Source: an uncultured Bacteroidota bacterium (GTDB lineage: Bacteria; Bacteroidota; Bacteroidia; Bacteroidales; F082). Taken from it: DNA of 64,000 nucleotides. The notes below the pieces were generated by a model. That model ran no database searches and was not told the DNA's origin. It saw nothing but the letters and a program-made list of their open reading frames with translations. The DNA lies in NCBI GenBank assembly GCA_903891085.1, contig CAITDJ010000104.1, positions 62,001 through 126,000 on the forward strand, written 5' to 3'. Position numbers and translations under genes: made by a program. Of this stretch, positions 42,383-50,662 are shown in pieces (the first letter of the stretch is position 1; the number at the start of each line of letters is the position of its first letter).

Positions 42383-42430
42383 CCTATCAACCCATCAACC
42401 CATCTACCTATCAACCTATCGACCCATCAA
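42383..42430. repeat. Six 8-bp tandem units (CC(C/T)ATC(A/T/G)A)
   Basis: CCTATCAA, CCCATCAA, CCCATCTA, CCTATCAA, CCTATCGA, CCCATCAA in a row, ending at the stop codon of the deoxynucleoside kinase gene. Unit length and absence of spacers rule out a CRISPR array. Confidence 0.85.
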
Positions 42431-43042
42431 CTAAAACAACCCGTGCAAATTGGTATTCACTTTCTCGATAACGAAACTAAGGTCCTCCGATTTTTCCAGA
42501 TCAATGTCATCCACTTCAAAAACGAGTAGTTTACCAATTGTATAAGTCGAAATCCATGCCTCGTAACGTTCATTGAGTAGTTTCAGATAATCAATGCGGA
42601 TGCTTGCCTCGTAATCGCGTCCCCGTTTCTGAATCTGATTGACCAGGGTGGGTACCGATGCTCTCAGATAGATCAGAAGATCAGGTGGTTGAATAAACTG
42701 ACTCATCAATTCGAACAACGAACTATAGTTATCGAAATCGCGTGTCGACATCAGGTTCATTGAGTGAAGATTGGGGGCAAAAATATTGGCATCCTCATAA
42801 ATAGTACGATCCTGTACAATGGTTTTACCACTGTTACGGATTTCAATTACCTGCCTGAACCTGCTATTCAGGAAATAGACCTGCAAATTAAACGACCAGC
42901 GTTGCATATCTTCATAAAAACTATGAAGGTATGGGTTATTTTCAACGTCCTCATAATGTGGCGTCCAATTAAAGTGTTTTGATAATAAACGTGTCAGGGT
43001 TGTTTTTCCTGATCCGATATTTCCGGCGATGGCGATATGCAT
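42431..43042 (-). CDS. Deoxynucleoside kinase (dGK/dAK type)
   Basis: Phosphorylates deoxynucleosides for nucleotide salvage. 203 residues: P-loop AIAGNIGSGKTT (residues 4-15), substrate site YEDVENNPYLHSFYED, QDRTIYEDANIF (DRx motif with base-binding Glu), and the lid RGRDYEASIR. It matches the deoxyguanosine/deoxyadenosine kinase family of Bacteroidota and Firmicutes; the preferred base is not certain. Simple 8-bp repeats begin right at its 3' end. Confidence 0.88.
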   Translation of the reverse strand: MHIAIAGNIGSGKTTLTRLLSKHFNWTPHYEDVENNPYLHSFYEDMQRWSFNLQVYFLNSRFRQVIEIRNSGKTIVQDRTIYEDANIFAPNLHSMNLMSTRDFDNYSSLFELMSQFIQPPDLLIYLRASVPTLVNQIQKRGRDYEASIRIDYLKLLNERYEAWISTYTIGKLLVFEVDDIDLEKSEDLSFVIEKVNTNLHGLF

Positions 43043-43090
43043 TGTGTTTATATTTTGGGGGTGCTAATGTATGAAGATTATCAGTTTATT

Positions 43091-44608
43091 TCATGGATTA
43101 ATTGAGGATAAAATTTGTTCAACAATCTCTCGATTGTTCGATAGACGCGGCACCTTGTTTTGACCACCTAATTTACCTTTGATTTTTAACCAATTATAAA
43201 AAGTTCCGGATTCGAGTGTTCTGATTATGGGTGACCTCAGAATCATATTACGATAACGTTTGGCCTCGTAGTCAGAATTGAGGGATTTTAGCGCATTGTC
43301 TAATGTTTCAGCAAAATACTCAATATTTTGTGGAGGTTGATCAAACTCAATCAGCCATTCATGGGCACCTGATTCTTTGCCGGATAAGTAAAGCGGAGCC
43401 GCGGTATAATCGATAATATTAACATGACATTTACTACAGGCGATGGCAAGGGCTTTTTCAGCATTGTCGATAATCAGTTCTTCACCGAAAGCATTGATAA
43501 AGTTTTTTGTTCGACCGGTGATTTTAATTCTGTAAGGATTTATAGATGTAAATTTCACTGTATCACCAATCAGATAGCGCCACAGTCCGGCATTGGTGGT
43601 AATGACGAGGGCATAATTGTGGTTTAGTTCAACCTGTTCGAGCTGAATCGCTTTCGGGTGTTCATCGTTCAAATTTTCAGCCGGAATAAACTCATAGAAG
43701 ATTCCATAATCAAGCATGAGCAATAATTCGGTTGAGTTTTTTTGATCCTGAATTCCGAAAAAGCCTTCCGATGCATTGTATGTTTCCATATAATTCATAC
43801 CATGGGAAGGAATAAGTTGTTTGAATTGTTCACGGTACGGATCAAAATTAACGCCGCCATGAAAGAAAACTTCGAGATTTGGCCATACATCTGTGAGATT
43901 CGACTCGCCTGTAAGTTCCAATACCTTTTTAATCAACAACATTGTCCATGATGGTACCCCTGAAATACTTGTTACATCGTGTTGCATTGTTTCACGTGCC
44001 ATCATGTCAATCTTTGCTTCCCATTCATCCATCAGGGCGATGGAAAGATTGGGTGTTTTCAAAAACTGCGCCCAAAAAGGCAGGTTTTGAATAATGATGG
44101 CTGACAAATCACCATCATAATAGGAATCGTTGTTAATCTCGCTGATGTTATGACTTCCTCCCATCACCAGCCCTTTACCATCGAATATCATCGATTCCGG
44201 ATTGTTATGAATGTAAAGGCTGAGCATATCTTTGCCTCCCTTGAAATGACATTCATCTAAGGCCGAATTGCTTACAGGTATAAATTTACTTTTGCTTGAG
44301 GTTGTTCCTGATGATTTGGCAAACCATTTGATCTCTTCGGGCCACAATATATTTTGTTCACCTTGTCGCAAACGATCAATATATGGTTTCAGATCCTCAT
44401 AAGTGCTTATTGGGACTCTTTCGTTGTATTGATCGACATTTCGAATGCTTTTGTAATCAAATTCTTTTCCCCATTCGGTCATTTTCCCCAAATTAATTAG
44501 TCGTCTAAACCATTCATCCTGAACGTCATGAGGGTATTTTATAAATAACTCAATTTGATGAATTCTTTTATTCATCAACCATGAAACCAATGTGTTGAAT
44601 ATTGCCAT
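43091..44608 (-). CDS. GH3 auxin-responsive-promoter family (acyl-adenylating) protein
   Basis: 505 residues of the ANL superfamily GH3 group. The ATP motif is AKSSGTTSSKSKFIPVS, followed by SGVPSWTMLLI, NYMETYNASEGFFGIQD, GLWRYLIGDTVKF and the hinge ITGRTKNFINAFGEEL. Plant relatives join amino acids to jasmonate or auxin; the bacterial substrates are unknown. The catalytic elements look complete. It is a monocistronic-looking minus-strand gene with a -7 box at 44638-44645. Confidence 0.9.
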   Translation of the reverse strand: MAIFNTLVSWLMNKRIHQIELFIKYPHDVQDEWFRRLINLGKMTEWGKEFDYKSIRNVDQYNERVPISTYEDLKPYIDRLRQGEQNILWPEEIKWFAKSSGTTSSKSKFIPVSNSALDECHFKGGKDMLSLYIHNNPESMIFDGKGLVMGGSHNISEINNDSYYDGDLSAIIIQNLPFWAQFLKTPNLSIALMDEWEAKIDMMARETMQHDVTSISGVPSWTMLLIKKVLELTGESNLTDVWPNLEVFFHGGVNFDPYREQFKQLIPSHGMNYMETYNASEGFFGIQDQKNSTELLLMLDYGIFYEFIPAENLNDEHPKAIQLEQVELNHNYALVITTNAGLWRYLIGDTVKFTSINPYRIKITGRTKNFINAFGEELIIDNAEKALAIACSKCHVNIIDYTAAPLYLSGKESGAHEWLIEFDQPPQNIEYFAETLDNALKSLNSDYEAKRYRNMILRSPIIRTLESGTFYNWLKIKGKLGGQNKVPRLSNNREIVEQILSSINP

Positions 44609-44637
44609 AAACTTAGATGATACGGTTATCGAAACAA

Positions 44638-44645
44638 CAAATTTA
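44638..44645 (-). promoter_or_regulatory. -7 box TAAATTTG (GH3 gene)
   Basis: CAAATTTA on the plus strand, exact match on minus, 30 bases upstream of ATG 44608. Confidence 0.45.
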
Positions 44646-44696
44646 CAAAATGTATGTGTTTCGGTCGAAGAAATATTACGGAATTTCCCTCTTGAT

Positions 44697-45773
44697 TTAT
44701 TTGGGGGCTTTTATAATAAGGTACACTCCAAGTATGCTGAAGATTATATTCGGCAACCACGCAGCAATAGCAGGATGCAGATTGCCATACGTTGCAAATA
44801 CTGTCGAAATTTGCATGAACATGATATACGAAAAGGTAATGGCAATCCCAAGGCCAAGATGCATCCCGATACCACCACGGACTTTTCGGCTTGCCAATGC
44901 CACACCAATAAAAGTCAGAACGATTATGGCAACGGGTGAAGCCAATCGTTTGTGCATTTCAACTTCATAACTGGTAACACTGGCACTCCCTTTCAAATAT
45001 TCGCTCCTGATATGCTCGCGTAATTCCCACAAATTCATCACCTCAAAGTCCTCTTTTATTTTATATAAATCAGTTGGCTTCAGGTTTATAACTGTATCAA
45101 TTTCTTTTCCTCTGACGAGGGACTCATGTAAACTATCAATATTTCGTTCAACATAATTGATGATTTTCCATTTACTGATGGTAGAGTCGTATTCAATCCG
45201 TTCGGCATTTAGTTTATAGGTAAGTTGTTGTTTATCAAATTTTTCAAGTGTAAATTTGTATCCGGTATTAACTTTGTTGTTGAATGATTCAACATAAACA
45301 AATACACCTTTTTCAATTTGAAGGTGTAGGTTTTTTCCTTTGTCCTTTACAAGGTTACCCATATATTTGTTTTTAAAATCACGGCGGATCTCGTTTGTGC
45401 GGGGAATAAGAAAATTACCGAGATAGAAAGAAACAATCCCTAATAGTATGGCTGCCATGAGATATGGTCTAAGCATACGAAGAAAGCTTACACCACTGCT
45501 TAAAATAGCAATAATTTCGGTATTTCCTGCCATCTTCGAAGTGAAGAAAATAACGGAAATGAAAGTAAAAAGATAAACAAACAGATTGATGAAGTAAGGG
45601 ATAAAATTGATGTAATAATCAACGATAATCGATTTAAGCGGTGCATTTCCTTTCAAAAAATCTTCGATATTCTCCGAAATATCGAAGATGATAACAATGA
45701 TTATCAGCAGCGAAATTGCATAAACAAAAGTTCCGATGAACTTTTTAAAGATGTACCAATCAATTATTTTCAT
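44697..45773 (-). CDS. LptF/LptG-family LPS export permease
   Basis: 358 residues of the YjgP/YjgQ family. Membrane segments lie near the N-terminus (about 12-32, 50-75 and 98-118) and near the C-terminus (about 275-355), with a periplasmic beta-jellyroll region in between. The start IIDWYIFKKFIGTFVYAI and the ending GVYLIIKAPK are typical. It would work with LptB (19.0 kb) to extract LPS from the inner membrane. Whether it is LptF or LptG is not clear. Confidence 0.9.
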   Translation of the reverse strand: MKIIDWYIFKKFIGTFVYAISLLIIIVIIFDISENIEDFLKGNAPLKSIIVDYYINFIPYFINLFVYLFTFISVIFFTSKMAGNTEIIAILSSGVSFLRMLRPYLMAAILLGIVSFYLGNFLIPRTNEIRRDFKNKYMGNLVKDKGKNLHLQIEKGVFVYVESFNNKVNTGYKFTLEKFDKQQLTYKLNAERIEYDSTISKWKIINYVERNIDSLHESLVRGKEIDTVINLKPTDLYKIKEDFEVMNLWELREHIRSEYLKGSASVTSYEVEMHKRLASPVAIIVLTFIGVALASRKVRGGIGMHLGLGIAITFSYIMFMQISTVFATYGNLHPAIAAWLPNIIFSILGVYLIIKAPK

Positions 45774-45838
45774 TTCGCTGTATCAACTGTAAATCTTGAC
45801 ATTTTATTGTTTGTTACTCCATTACCTGTATATTGTAA

Positions 45839-46969
45839 TTACCTTCGGTTCATCAGTTTTGGAACCATCAAATCTTTCCATGCACTAAAATCACCATGAA
45901 TAATATGTTCCCTTGCTTCTTTAACTAACCAAAGGTAAAATCCCAGGTTGTGCACACTTGCTATCATGCTGCCAAGCATTTCTTTTGCTGAGAAAAGGTG
46001 GCGCAGATATGCCTTGGAATACTGTGAATCAACAAATACAGGACCATCTTCATCTATCTGACTGAAATCGTCTTTCCACTTTTCGTTTTTGATATTAATG
46101 ATGCCCGAACTCGTAAAAAGCATTCCGTTGCGGCCATTTCTTGTTGGCATCACACAATCGAACATATCAATTCCCAAGGCGATACTTTCCAGAATATTGG
46201 CTGGCGTTCCTACTCCCATCAGGTATCTTGGTTTATCCTGTGGTAAAATATTACAAACCAATGCTGTCATTTCATACATCATTTCATGGGGTTCTCCAAC
46301 CGACAATCCTCCGATTGCATTTCCATCAGCGCCTTTCGAAGCCACATATTCGGCCGATTTTATCCGAAGATCACGAAAAGTACTTCCCTGTACAATAGGA
46401 AACAACGATTGTTGATAACCATAAAGCGGAGGCACTGTTTTCAGATGATCAAAACAGCGGTCTAACCAATGATTTGTCATTTCAAGAGATTTTTCAGCGT
46501 ATTGATAATCACAAGGATAGGGTGTGCATTCATCAAAAGCCATGATGATGTCGGCGCCGATCGAACGTTGAATCTCCATCACCCGTTCGGGTGTAAATTT
46601 GTGTCTCGAACCATCGATATGCGATTGAAAAGTAACGCCTTCTTCGGTAAGTTTTCGGCGGGCACTCAACGAATACACCTGATAACCTCCGCTGTCAGTT
46701 AAAATTGGTTTGTCCCAGCCGTTGAATTGGTGCAAACCACCGGCTTTCTCCAGAATGTCGATACCCGGACGAAGATAAAGATGATAGGTGTTTCCAAGAA
46801 TTATCTGGGCTTTTATGTCGTCTTTTAATTCGCGCTGATGAACTGCTTTTACGGTACCGGCCGTCCCAACCGGCATAAAAATAGGAGTTTCTATTTCACC
46901 ATGTTCTGTTGTTAGTTTTCCGGCACGTGCCGAAGATTTGGCATCACGACCAACTAATTTAAAATCCAT
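45839..46969 (-). CDS. tgt: Queuine/preQ1 tRNA-guanine transglycosylase
   Basis: Exchanges G34 for preQ1 in GUN-anticodon tRNAs. 376 residues from ATG 46969 (MDFKLVGRD); a Met two codons earlier (46975) is possible but too close to the TATCTTTG box at 46986-46993. Catalytic residues are Asp92 in LTDSGGYQVYSL and nucleophile Asp271 in DCVMPTRNG, with GNAIGGLSVGEP binding substrate. The usual zinc ligands CxCxxC before the KAYLRH segment are missing (GPVFVDSQYS), with His340 kept. I believe this is a feature of Bacteroidota Tgt. QueA is encoded at 20.7 kb. Confidence 0.94.
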   Translation of the reverse strand: MDFKLVGRDAKSSARAGKLTTEHGEIETPIFMPVGTAGTVKAVHQRELKDDIKAQIILGNTYHLYLRPGIDILEKAGGLHQFNGWDKPILTDSGGYQVYSLSARRKLTEEGVTFQSHIDGSRHKFTPERVMEIQRSIGADIIMAFDECTPYPCDYQYAEKSLEMTNHWLDRCFDHLKTVPPLYGYQQSLFPIVQGSTFRDLRIKSAEYVASKGADGNAIGGLSVGEPHEMMYEMTALVCNILPQDKPRYLMGVGTPANILESIALGIDMFDCVMPTRNGRNGMLFTSSGIINIKNEKWKDDFSQIDEDGPVFVDSQYSKAYLRHLFSAKEMLGSMIASVHNLGFYLWLVKEAREHIIHGDFSAWKDLMVPKLMNRR

Positions 46970-46985
46970 CCACACAAAATTTCAG

Positions 46986-46993
46986 CAAAGATA
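46986..46993 (-). promoter_or_regulatory. -7 box TATCTTTG (tgt)
   Basis: CAAAGATA on the plus strand, exact match on minus, in the 76-base divergent region. Transcription would start near 46980. Confidence 0.5.
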
Positions 46994-47015
46994 GGGATTA
47001 TCCAATAAGATTGGA

Positions 47016-47023
47016 TAAATTTG
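47016..47023 (+). promoter_or_regulatory. -7 box TAAATTTG (glycosyltransferase)
   Basis: Exact match 23-30 bases upstream of the TTG start at 47046, supporting that start codon. Confidence 0.5.
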
Positions 47024-47045
47024 CCCTACCAAAAACGATAACACC

Positions 47046-48182
47046 TTGCTCGAAAATTATATTAAACTATTGACTTATATTGTTTTAGGTATTGCCGGAT
47101 CAAGCTTGTTGATTCAAATGGTATACTATTGGGTTGTCTTTTCGCGGGTAGCCTTCTTCAGAAGTAAGAAAGGAACATTAAATCACGATAACTTTCCACC
47201 CGTTTCTATTGTTATCAGTGCCAGAAATGAATATCTGAATCTGGAACGCAACCTTCCTTTATTGTTTTCTCAGGATTATCCTGATTTTGAGGTTGTTGTG
47301 GTGAATGATTGTTCTGATGACGGCTCAGAGGAGATGTTGACAGATATGGCCCGTAAAGAGCCAAAATTAAAATTGGTACATATAAGGCAAAGCCTGAATT
47401 TTTTTCAGGGAAAGAAATTTCCCCTGAGTATCGGAATAAAGTCAGCCAAAAGCGAATTTTTGCTTCTTACAGATGCTGATTGTGCTCCCACAAGCAACCA
47501 ATGGATTCGTTCGATGGTTTCAACGTATCATGAAAAGACCGAAATCGTGTTGGGCTATGGACCTTACCAGAAAAAAGCGGGTCTGCTAAATCTTCTTATC
47601 CGTTTCGATACCTTGCATATTGGTATGCAATATCTCTCCTATGCATTGGCAGGTGCTCCTTATATGGGTGTTGGACGGAATCTGTCATACAGGAAATCAC
47701 TGTTTTTGAAAAACAAAGGTTTCACTTCGCATTATAATATTTCATCGGGTGATGATGATCTTTTTGTAGCAAAAGTGGCTAAAAAGAAAAACACAAGAAT
47801 CGTAATTCATGAAGATTCACGAACTTATTCGGTGCCCTCAAAAAATATTGCATCCTGGATATGGCAGAAACGCCGTCATTTGTCAACCGGCAAGTATTAT
47901 AGTGTTGGTATGAAATTCAGGTTAGGGCTCTATAATCTGGTGCAGTTTACTTTTTACGCTGCCTGTGCAGGATTGTTTTTCCTGCCCATCCATTTCGTTT
48001 TCCCTACGGCAATGCTTGGCTTTCGACTGATTAATCAGTATATTATATTTGGGGCAAGCTCAAAAAGACTTGGCGAGAAAAGCCTTTGGCTGATCGCCCC
48101 TTTTGCCGAGTTGTTTTTCATGTTTTTTAATCCGATCATTGTTTTTTCCAATATTTTTTCCAAATCAGTGCGATGGAAGTAA
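47046..48182 (+). CDS. Glycosyltransferase family 2, membrane-bound
   Basis: 378 residues from a TTG start at 47046 (LENYIKLLTYIVLGIAG). An N-terminal membrane helix (about 8-28) leads into the GT-A domain: VSIVISARNEYLNL, VVVVNDCSDDGS, LTDADCAP (the DxD position) and the acceptor-side QKRRHLSTGKYY (Q/RxxRW-like). Two membrane segments close the protein (about 300-325 and 340-370). The layout resembles processive polysaccharide synthases and hopanoid or carotenoid GTs. No ATG lies before residue 25, and a -7 box 25 bases upstream supports the TTG. The last 10 bases overlap the sigma factor gene. Confidence 0.85.
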   Translation: MLENYIKLLTYIVLGIAGSSLLIQMVYYWVVFSRVAFFRSKKGTLNHDNFPPVSIVISARNEYLNLERNLPLLFSQDYPDFEVVVVNDCSDDGSEEMLTDMARKEPKLKLVHIRQSLNFFQGKKFPLSIGIKSAKSEFLLLTDADCAPTSNQWIRSMVSTYHEKTEIVLGYGPYQKKAGLLNLLIRFDTLHIGMQYLSYALAGAPYMGVGRNLSYRKSLFLKNKGFTSHYNISSGDDDLFVAKVAKKKNTRIVIHEDSRTYSVPSKNIASWIWQKRRHLSTGKYYSVGMKFRLGLYNLVQFTFYAACAGLFFLPIHFVFPTAMLGFRLINQYIIFGASSKRLGEKSLWLIAPFAELFFMFFNPIIVFSNIFSKSVRWK

Positions 48183-48781
48183 ACGAGCGCCTTTCGGAGA
48201 AAGGTCAGCGTGATTTTCGCCTGATTCAGCGGGCACTGAAGGAATCTGATCAACGGGCATATGCCGAATTATTGCTTAATTATCGTGATTCGATTTATTT
48301 CCTGATGCTGAAAATGACAAATAATGCCATCGATGCTGAGGATTTAACCATCGAAGCATTTGGTAAAGCGTTTAAAAAACTTGATCAATATACCTCCGAT
48401 TATGCGTTCAGCACCTGGTTGTTCAGAATAGCTGCCAACAATTGTATTGATTTTATCCGGCACAAACGGAAAGATGCACTGAATCAAAGTTCTGATATTG
48501 ATATTGATTTCTCCTCAAGTTTTGCCCGTAGGACTGCTTCAACAAACCTTGATCCGGAAGAAAATATCATCAACGATCAGAAAATTAAGATGATGCGTCA
48601 AATTGTTGACAAATTAAAGCCCCACTACAGACAACTAATTGTGCTGAGATATTTTGAGGAATTAAGTTATGAGGAGATTTCAGTGCAGTTGCAATTACCA
48701 TTGGGTACAGTGAAAGCGCAATTGTTCCGGGCCCGTGATTTGTTATTTCAGGTATTAAAAAACAGTAAGGAAAATATTTAG
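48173..48781 (+). CDS. ECF-type RNA polymerase sigma factor
   Basis: 202 residues with sigma-70 region 2 (AYAELLLNYRDSIYFLMLKM, DAEDLTIEAFGKAF and TWLFRIAANNCIDFIR) and region 4 (LKPHYRQLIVLRYFEELSYE, LPLGTVKAQLFRARDLL). The linker is long and acidic (DIDIDFSSS). No anti-sigma gene follows, which suggests it is regulated by other means. The start overlaps the glycosyltransferase gene by 10 bases, so both are produced from one transcript, and the sigma factor may control envelope genes. Confidence 0.93.
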   Translation: MEVNERLSEKGQRDFRLIQRALKESDQRAYAELLLNYRDSIYFLMLKMTNNAIDAEDLTIEAFGKAFKKLDQYTSDYAFSTWLFRIAANNCIDFIRHKRKDALNQSSDIDIDFSSSFARRTASTNLDPEENIINDQKIKMMRQIVDKLKPHYRQLIVLRYFEELSYEEISVQLQLPLGTVKAQLFRARDLLFQVLKNSKENI

Positions 48782-48893
48782 ACCAATCCAACAATAGTAC
48801 TGACCTTTCATTTATTAATGTGGCAAATTTCCTGTTTCAAACCGGAGGTTATTAATTGGACAAGTTTCAATAGGAACCGGTCAATCCGGGTAT

Positions 48894-48915
48894 AAGTAAC
48901 AAGCACGGGTTACTT
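48894..48915 (+). terminator. Weak hairpin after the sigma-factor gene
   Basis: AAGTAAC (48894-48900) pairs with GTTACTT (48909-48915) around an 8-base loop, followed by TTAAC. The 7-bp stem and short T run make it a possible, not certain, terminator. Confidence 0.35.
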
Positions 48916-48973
48916 TTAACAATATGCATTAAATTCTTTTTATAATTGTTCGTCCTGCGCATTTGAAGCCCTT

Positions 48974-49002
48974 TTGCTGTTAATTAAATATCAGTAAATT
49001 TG
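48974..49002 (+). promoter_or_regulatory. Promoter of the polysaccharide gene cluster
   Basis: TTG at 48974-48976, 18-base spacer and TAAATTTG at 48995-49002, leader about 17 bases to ATG 49026. Close to the Bacteroidota consensus. Confidence 0.6.
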
Positions 49003-49025
49003 CCAAAAAAATACAAAGAATAGAT

Positions 49026-50153
49026 ATGAAACAAGTTCCAATGGTTGACCTCGTTGGTCAATACAACAAAATTAAACCTGAAGTGGACGCTGCCATAGCA
49101 GAAGTATTGAGCAACGCTTCATTTATAAATGGCCCGGCAGTTAGAATATTCCAGGCTGATCTCGAAAAATATCTGGGTGTGAAGCATGTGATTCCATGTG
49201 CAAATGGGACTGATGCCTTACAGGTTGCCATGATGGCACTCAATCTTCAACCCGGCGATGAGGTGATTACAACCTCTTTTACATTTATTGCCACAGCAGA
49301 AGTGATTGCATTACTGCATCTTACACCGGTGTTGGTTGATGTGTTGCCCGACACCTATAATATTGATCCTGCAGCGATTGAGCGTGCCATTACGTCAAAA
49401 ACCAAAGCCATTGTCCCTGTTCATCTTTTCGGACAATGTTCGGATATGGATGCTGTGATGAAAATCGCAAAAGAGCATAATCTATTTGTCATTGAGGACA
49501 ATGCTCAAGCGATTGGTGCTGATTACTATTCAAAAGACGGATCGGTAAAAAAGGCAGGGACTATTGGTCATATTGGTTGCACCTCGTTTTTTCCATCTAA
49601 AAACTTAGGTTGCTATGGTGATGGTGGTGCTATTTTCACCAATGATGATGCCCTCGCTGCCCAGATGCGTGTTGTTGTAAATCATGGCATGGTAGTCCGT
49701 TATTATCATGATTATGTTGGTGTTAACTCCCGTCTGGATAGTATTCAGGCAGCTGTTTTGGATATCAAACTGAAACACCTGGATGAATATGCTGAAGCAC
49801 GCAGGTTTGCAGCAAATTTCTATAATAATGCTTTCGCAGCCTGTCGTAAACTAACAACGCCAAAGACAGCCTCATTCACAAACCATGTTTTTCATCAATA
49901 TACGCTCGTTACCGATGGAATTGATCGTCAGAAACTGATGGATTACCTGCAGTCAAAAGGCATTTCAAGTGCCATTTATTATCCGGTGGGACTTCATGAA
50001 CAAAAGGCCTACTTAGATCCACGATACAAAAGTGGTGATTTTCCAGTCACTGAATTTTTATGTAAAACAGTTTTTTCATTGCCGATTCACACTGAATTTG
50101 ATGTAGAAACATTGCAATATGTAGTTGATTCAGTATTGGAATTTGTTAAGTGA
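49026..50153 (+). CDS. DegT/DnrJ/EryC1-family sugar aminotransferase (WbpE/WlbE-like)
   Basis: 375 residues, PLP-dependent. The start VPMVDLVGQYNKIKPEVD, PCANGTDALQVAMMAL and TTSFTFIATAEV are typical; the Schiff-base lysine is in CTSFFPSKNLGCYGDGG. FDVETLQYV and GLHEQKAY end the fold. Close relatives aminate UDP-3-keto-GlcNAcA to make 2,3-diamino sugars. The acetyltransferase gene that follows after an insertion is the matching next step, so the product is probably a 2,3-diacetamido sugar of the surface polysaccharide. The stop codon lies within the repeat words that flank the four-helix gene. Confidence 0.9.
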   Translation: MKQVPMVDLVGQYNKIKPEVDAAIAEVLSNASFINGPAVRIFQADLEKYLGVKHVIPCANGTDALQVAMMALNLQPGDEVITTSFTFIATAEVIALLHLTPVLVDVLPDTYNIDPAAIERAITSKTKAIVPVHLFGQCSDMDAVMKIAKEHNLFVIEDNAQAIGADYYSKDGSVKKAGTIGHIGCTSFFPSKNLGCYGDGGAIFTNDDALAAQMRVVVNHGMVVRYYHDYVGVNSRLDSIQAAVLDIKLKHLDEYAEARRFAANFYNNAFAACRKLTTPKTASFTNHVFHQYTLVTDGIDRQKLMDYLQSKGISSAIYYPVGLHEQKAYLDPRYKSGDFPVTEFLCKTVFSLPIHTEFDVETLQYVVDSVLEFVK

Positions 50154-50650
50154 GCTAAAGTTCGGAGTGAACTAAAGTGATCTAAAGTTCGGAGTGAAAG
50201 GGAGTTTTATCCTAAAATAAAACATAATATGGACAATAAGGAATTTAGTAAAGAATTGGAAATTCGAACTAGAAGATTTGCAATTCAAATCATTAAATTA
50301 TCTGCTTCAATACCGTATTCAATTGAGAGTAAGGTAATTAAAAATCAGATTACAAAATCGGGAACAAGTATTGGGGCAAATTACAGAGAAGCAAACAGAG
50401 CTCGTAGCAAAGCTGATTTCAGCAGCAGAATTGGAATTTGTGAGAGCGAGTCAAGTGAAACTGTTTATTGGATTGAACTTCTTGAAGAATTAGATTGGAT
50501 TCCGCTTATCAATATTGAACCAGTACTGAAGGAAGCAAATGAACTCCTCGCTATTTTTTCTACAATCGGTAAAACCTTAAAACAATAGTTTGTTCTTTTA
50601 TTAACTTTAGTTCACTTTAGCTCACTTTAGTTCACTTTAGCTCACTTTTA
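50150..50650 (+). mobile_element. Candidate single-gene insertion unit with inverted repeat words (four-helix protein)
   Basis: The four-helix-bundle gene is bracketed by the same words in opposite orientation. Before it, CTAAAGTTCGGAGTGAA occurs twice (50155-50171, 50182-50198) with GAACTAAAGTGA between (50169-50180). After it, its reverse complement TCACTTTAGTTC is at 50622-50633 within five 10-bp units of (T/C)TCACTTTAG (50601-50650). The ATG-to-stop cargo is 360 bases. No transposase is encoded, so any movement would need a factor in trans. Boundaries are uncertain. Confidence 0.4.
50229..50588 (+). CDS. Four-helix-bundle protein, S23/23S-rRNA-intervening-sequence family
   Basis: 119 residues: FSKELEIRTRRFAIQIIKL, KNQITKSGTSIGANYREANRARSKADFS, CESESSETVYWIELL and the ending ELLAIFSTIGKTLKQ. 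It is the small helical family first seen in 23S rRNA intervening sequences and also related to accessory proteins of diversity-generating retroelements. Here it is inside a polysaccharide operon and not in rRNA. Function unknown; members are scattered across Bacteroidota genomes. A truncated copy lies at 39057-39104. It is on the same strand as its neighbours. Confidence 0.88.
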   Translation: MDNKEFSKELEIRTRRFAIQIIKLSASIPYSIESKVIKNQITKSGTSIGANYREANRARSKADFSSRIGICESESSETVYWIELLEELDWIPLINIEPVLKEANELLAIFSTIGKTLKQ

Positions 50651-50662
50651 AAACATCATTTT

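Noticed and set aside
42383-42430. Possible CRISPR-like array
   Set aside because: The units are only 8 bp, imperfect and have no spacers; no cas genes are present.
50229-50588. rRNA intervening sequence
   Set aside because: The four-helix protein belongs to that family, but no rRNA sequence surrounds it here.
50601-50650. Possible CRISPR-like or minisatellite array
   Set aside because: 10-bp units without spacers; better explained as part of the inverted flanks of the four-helix gene.
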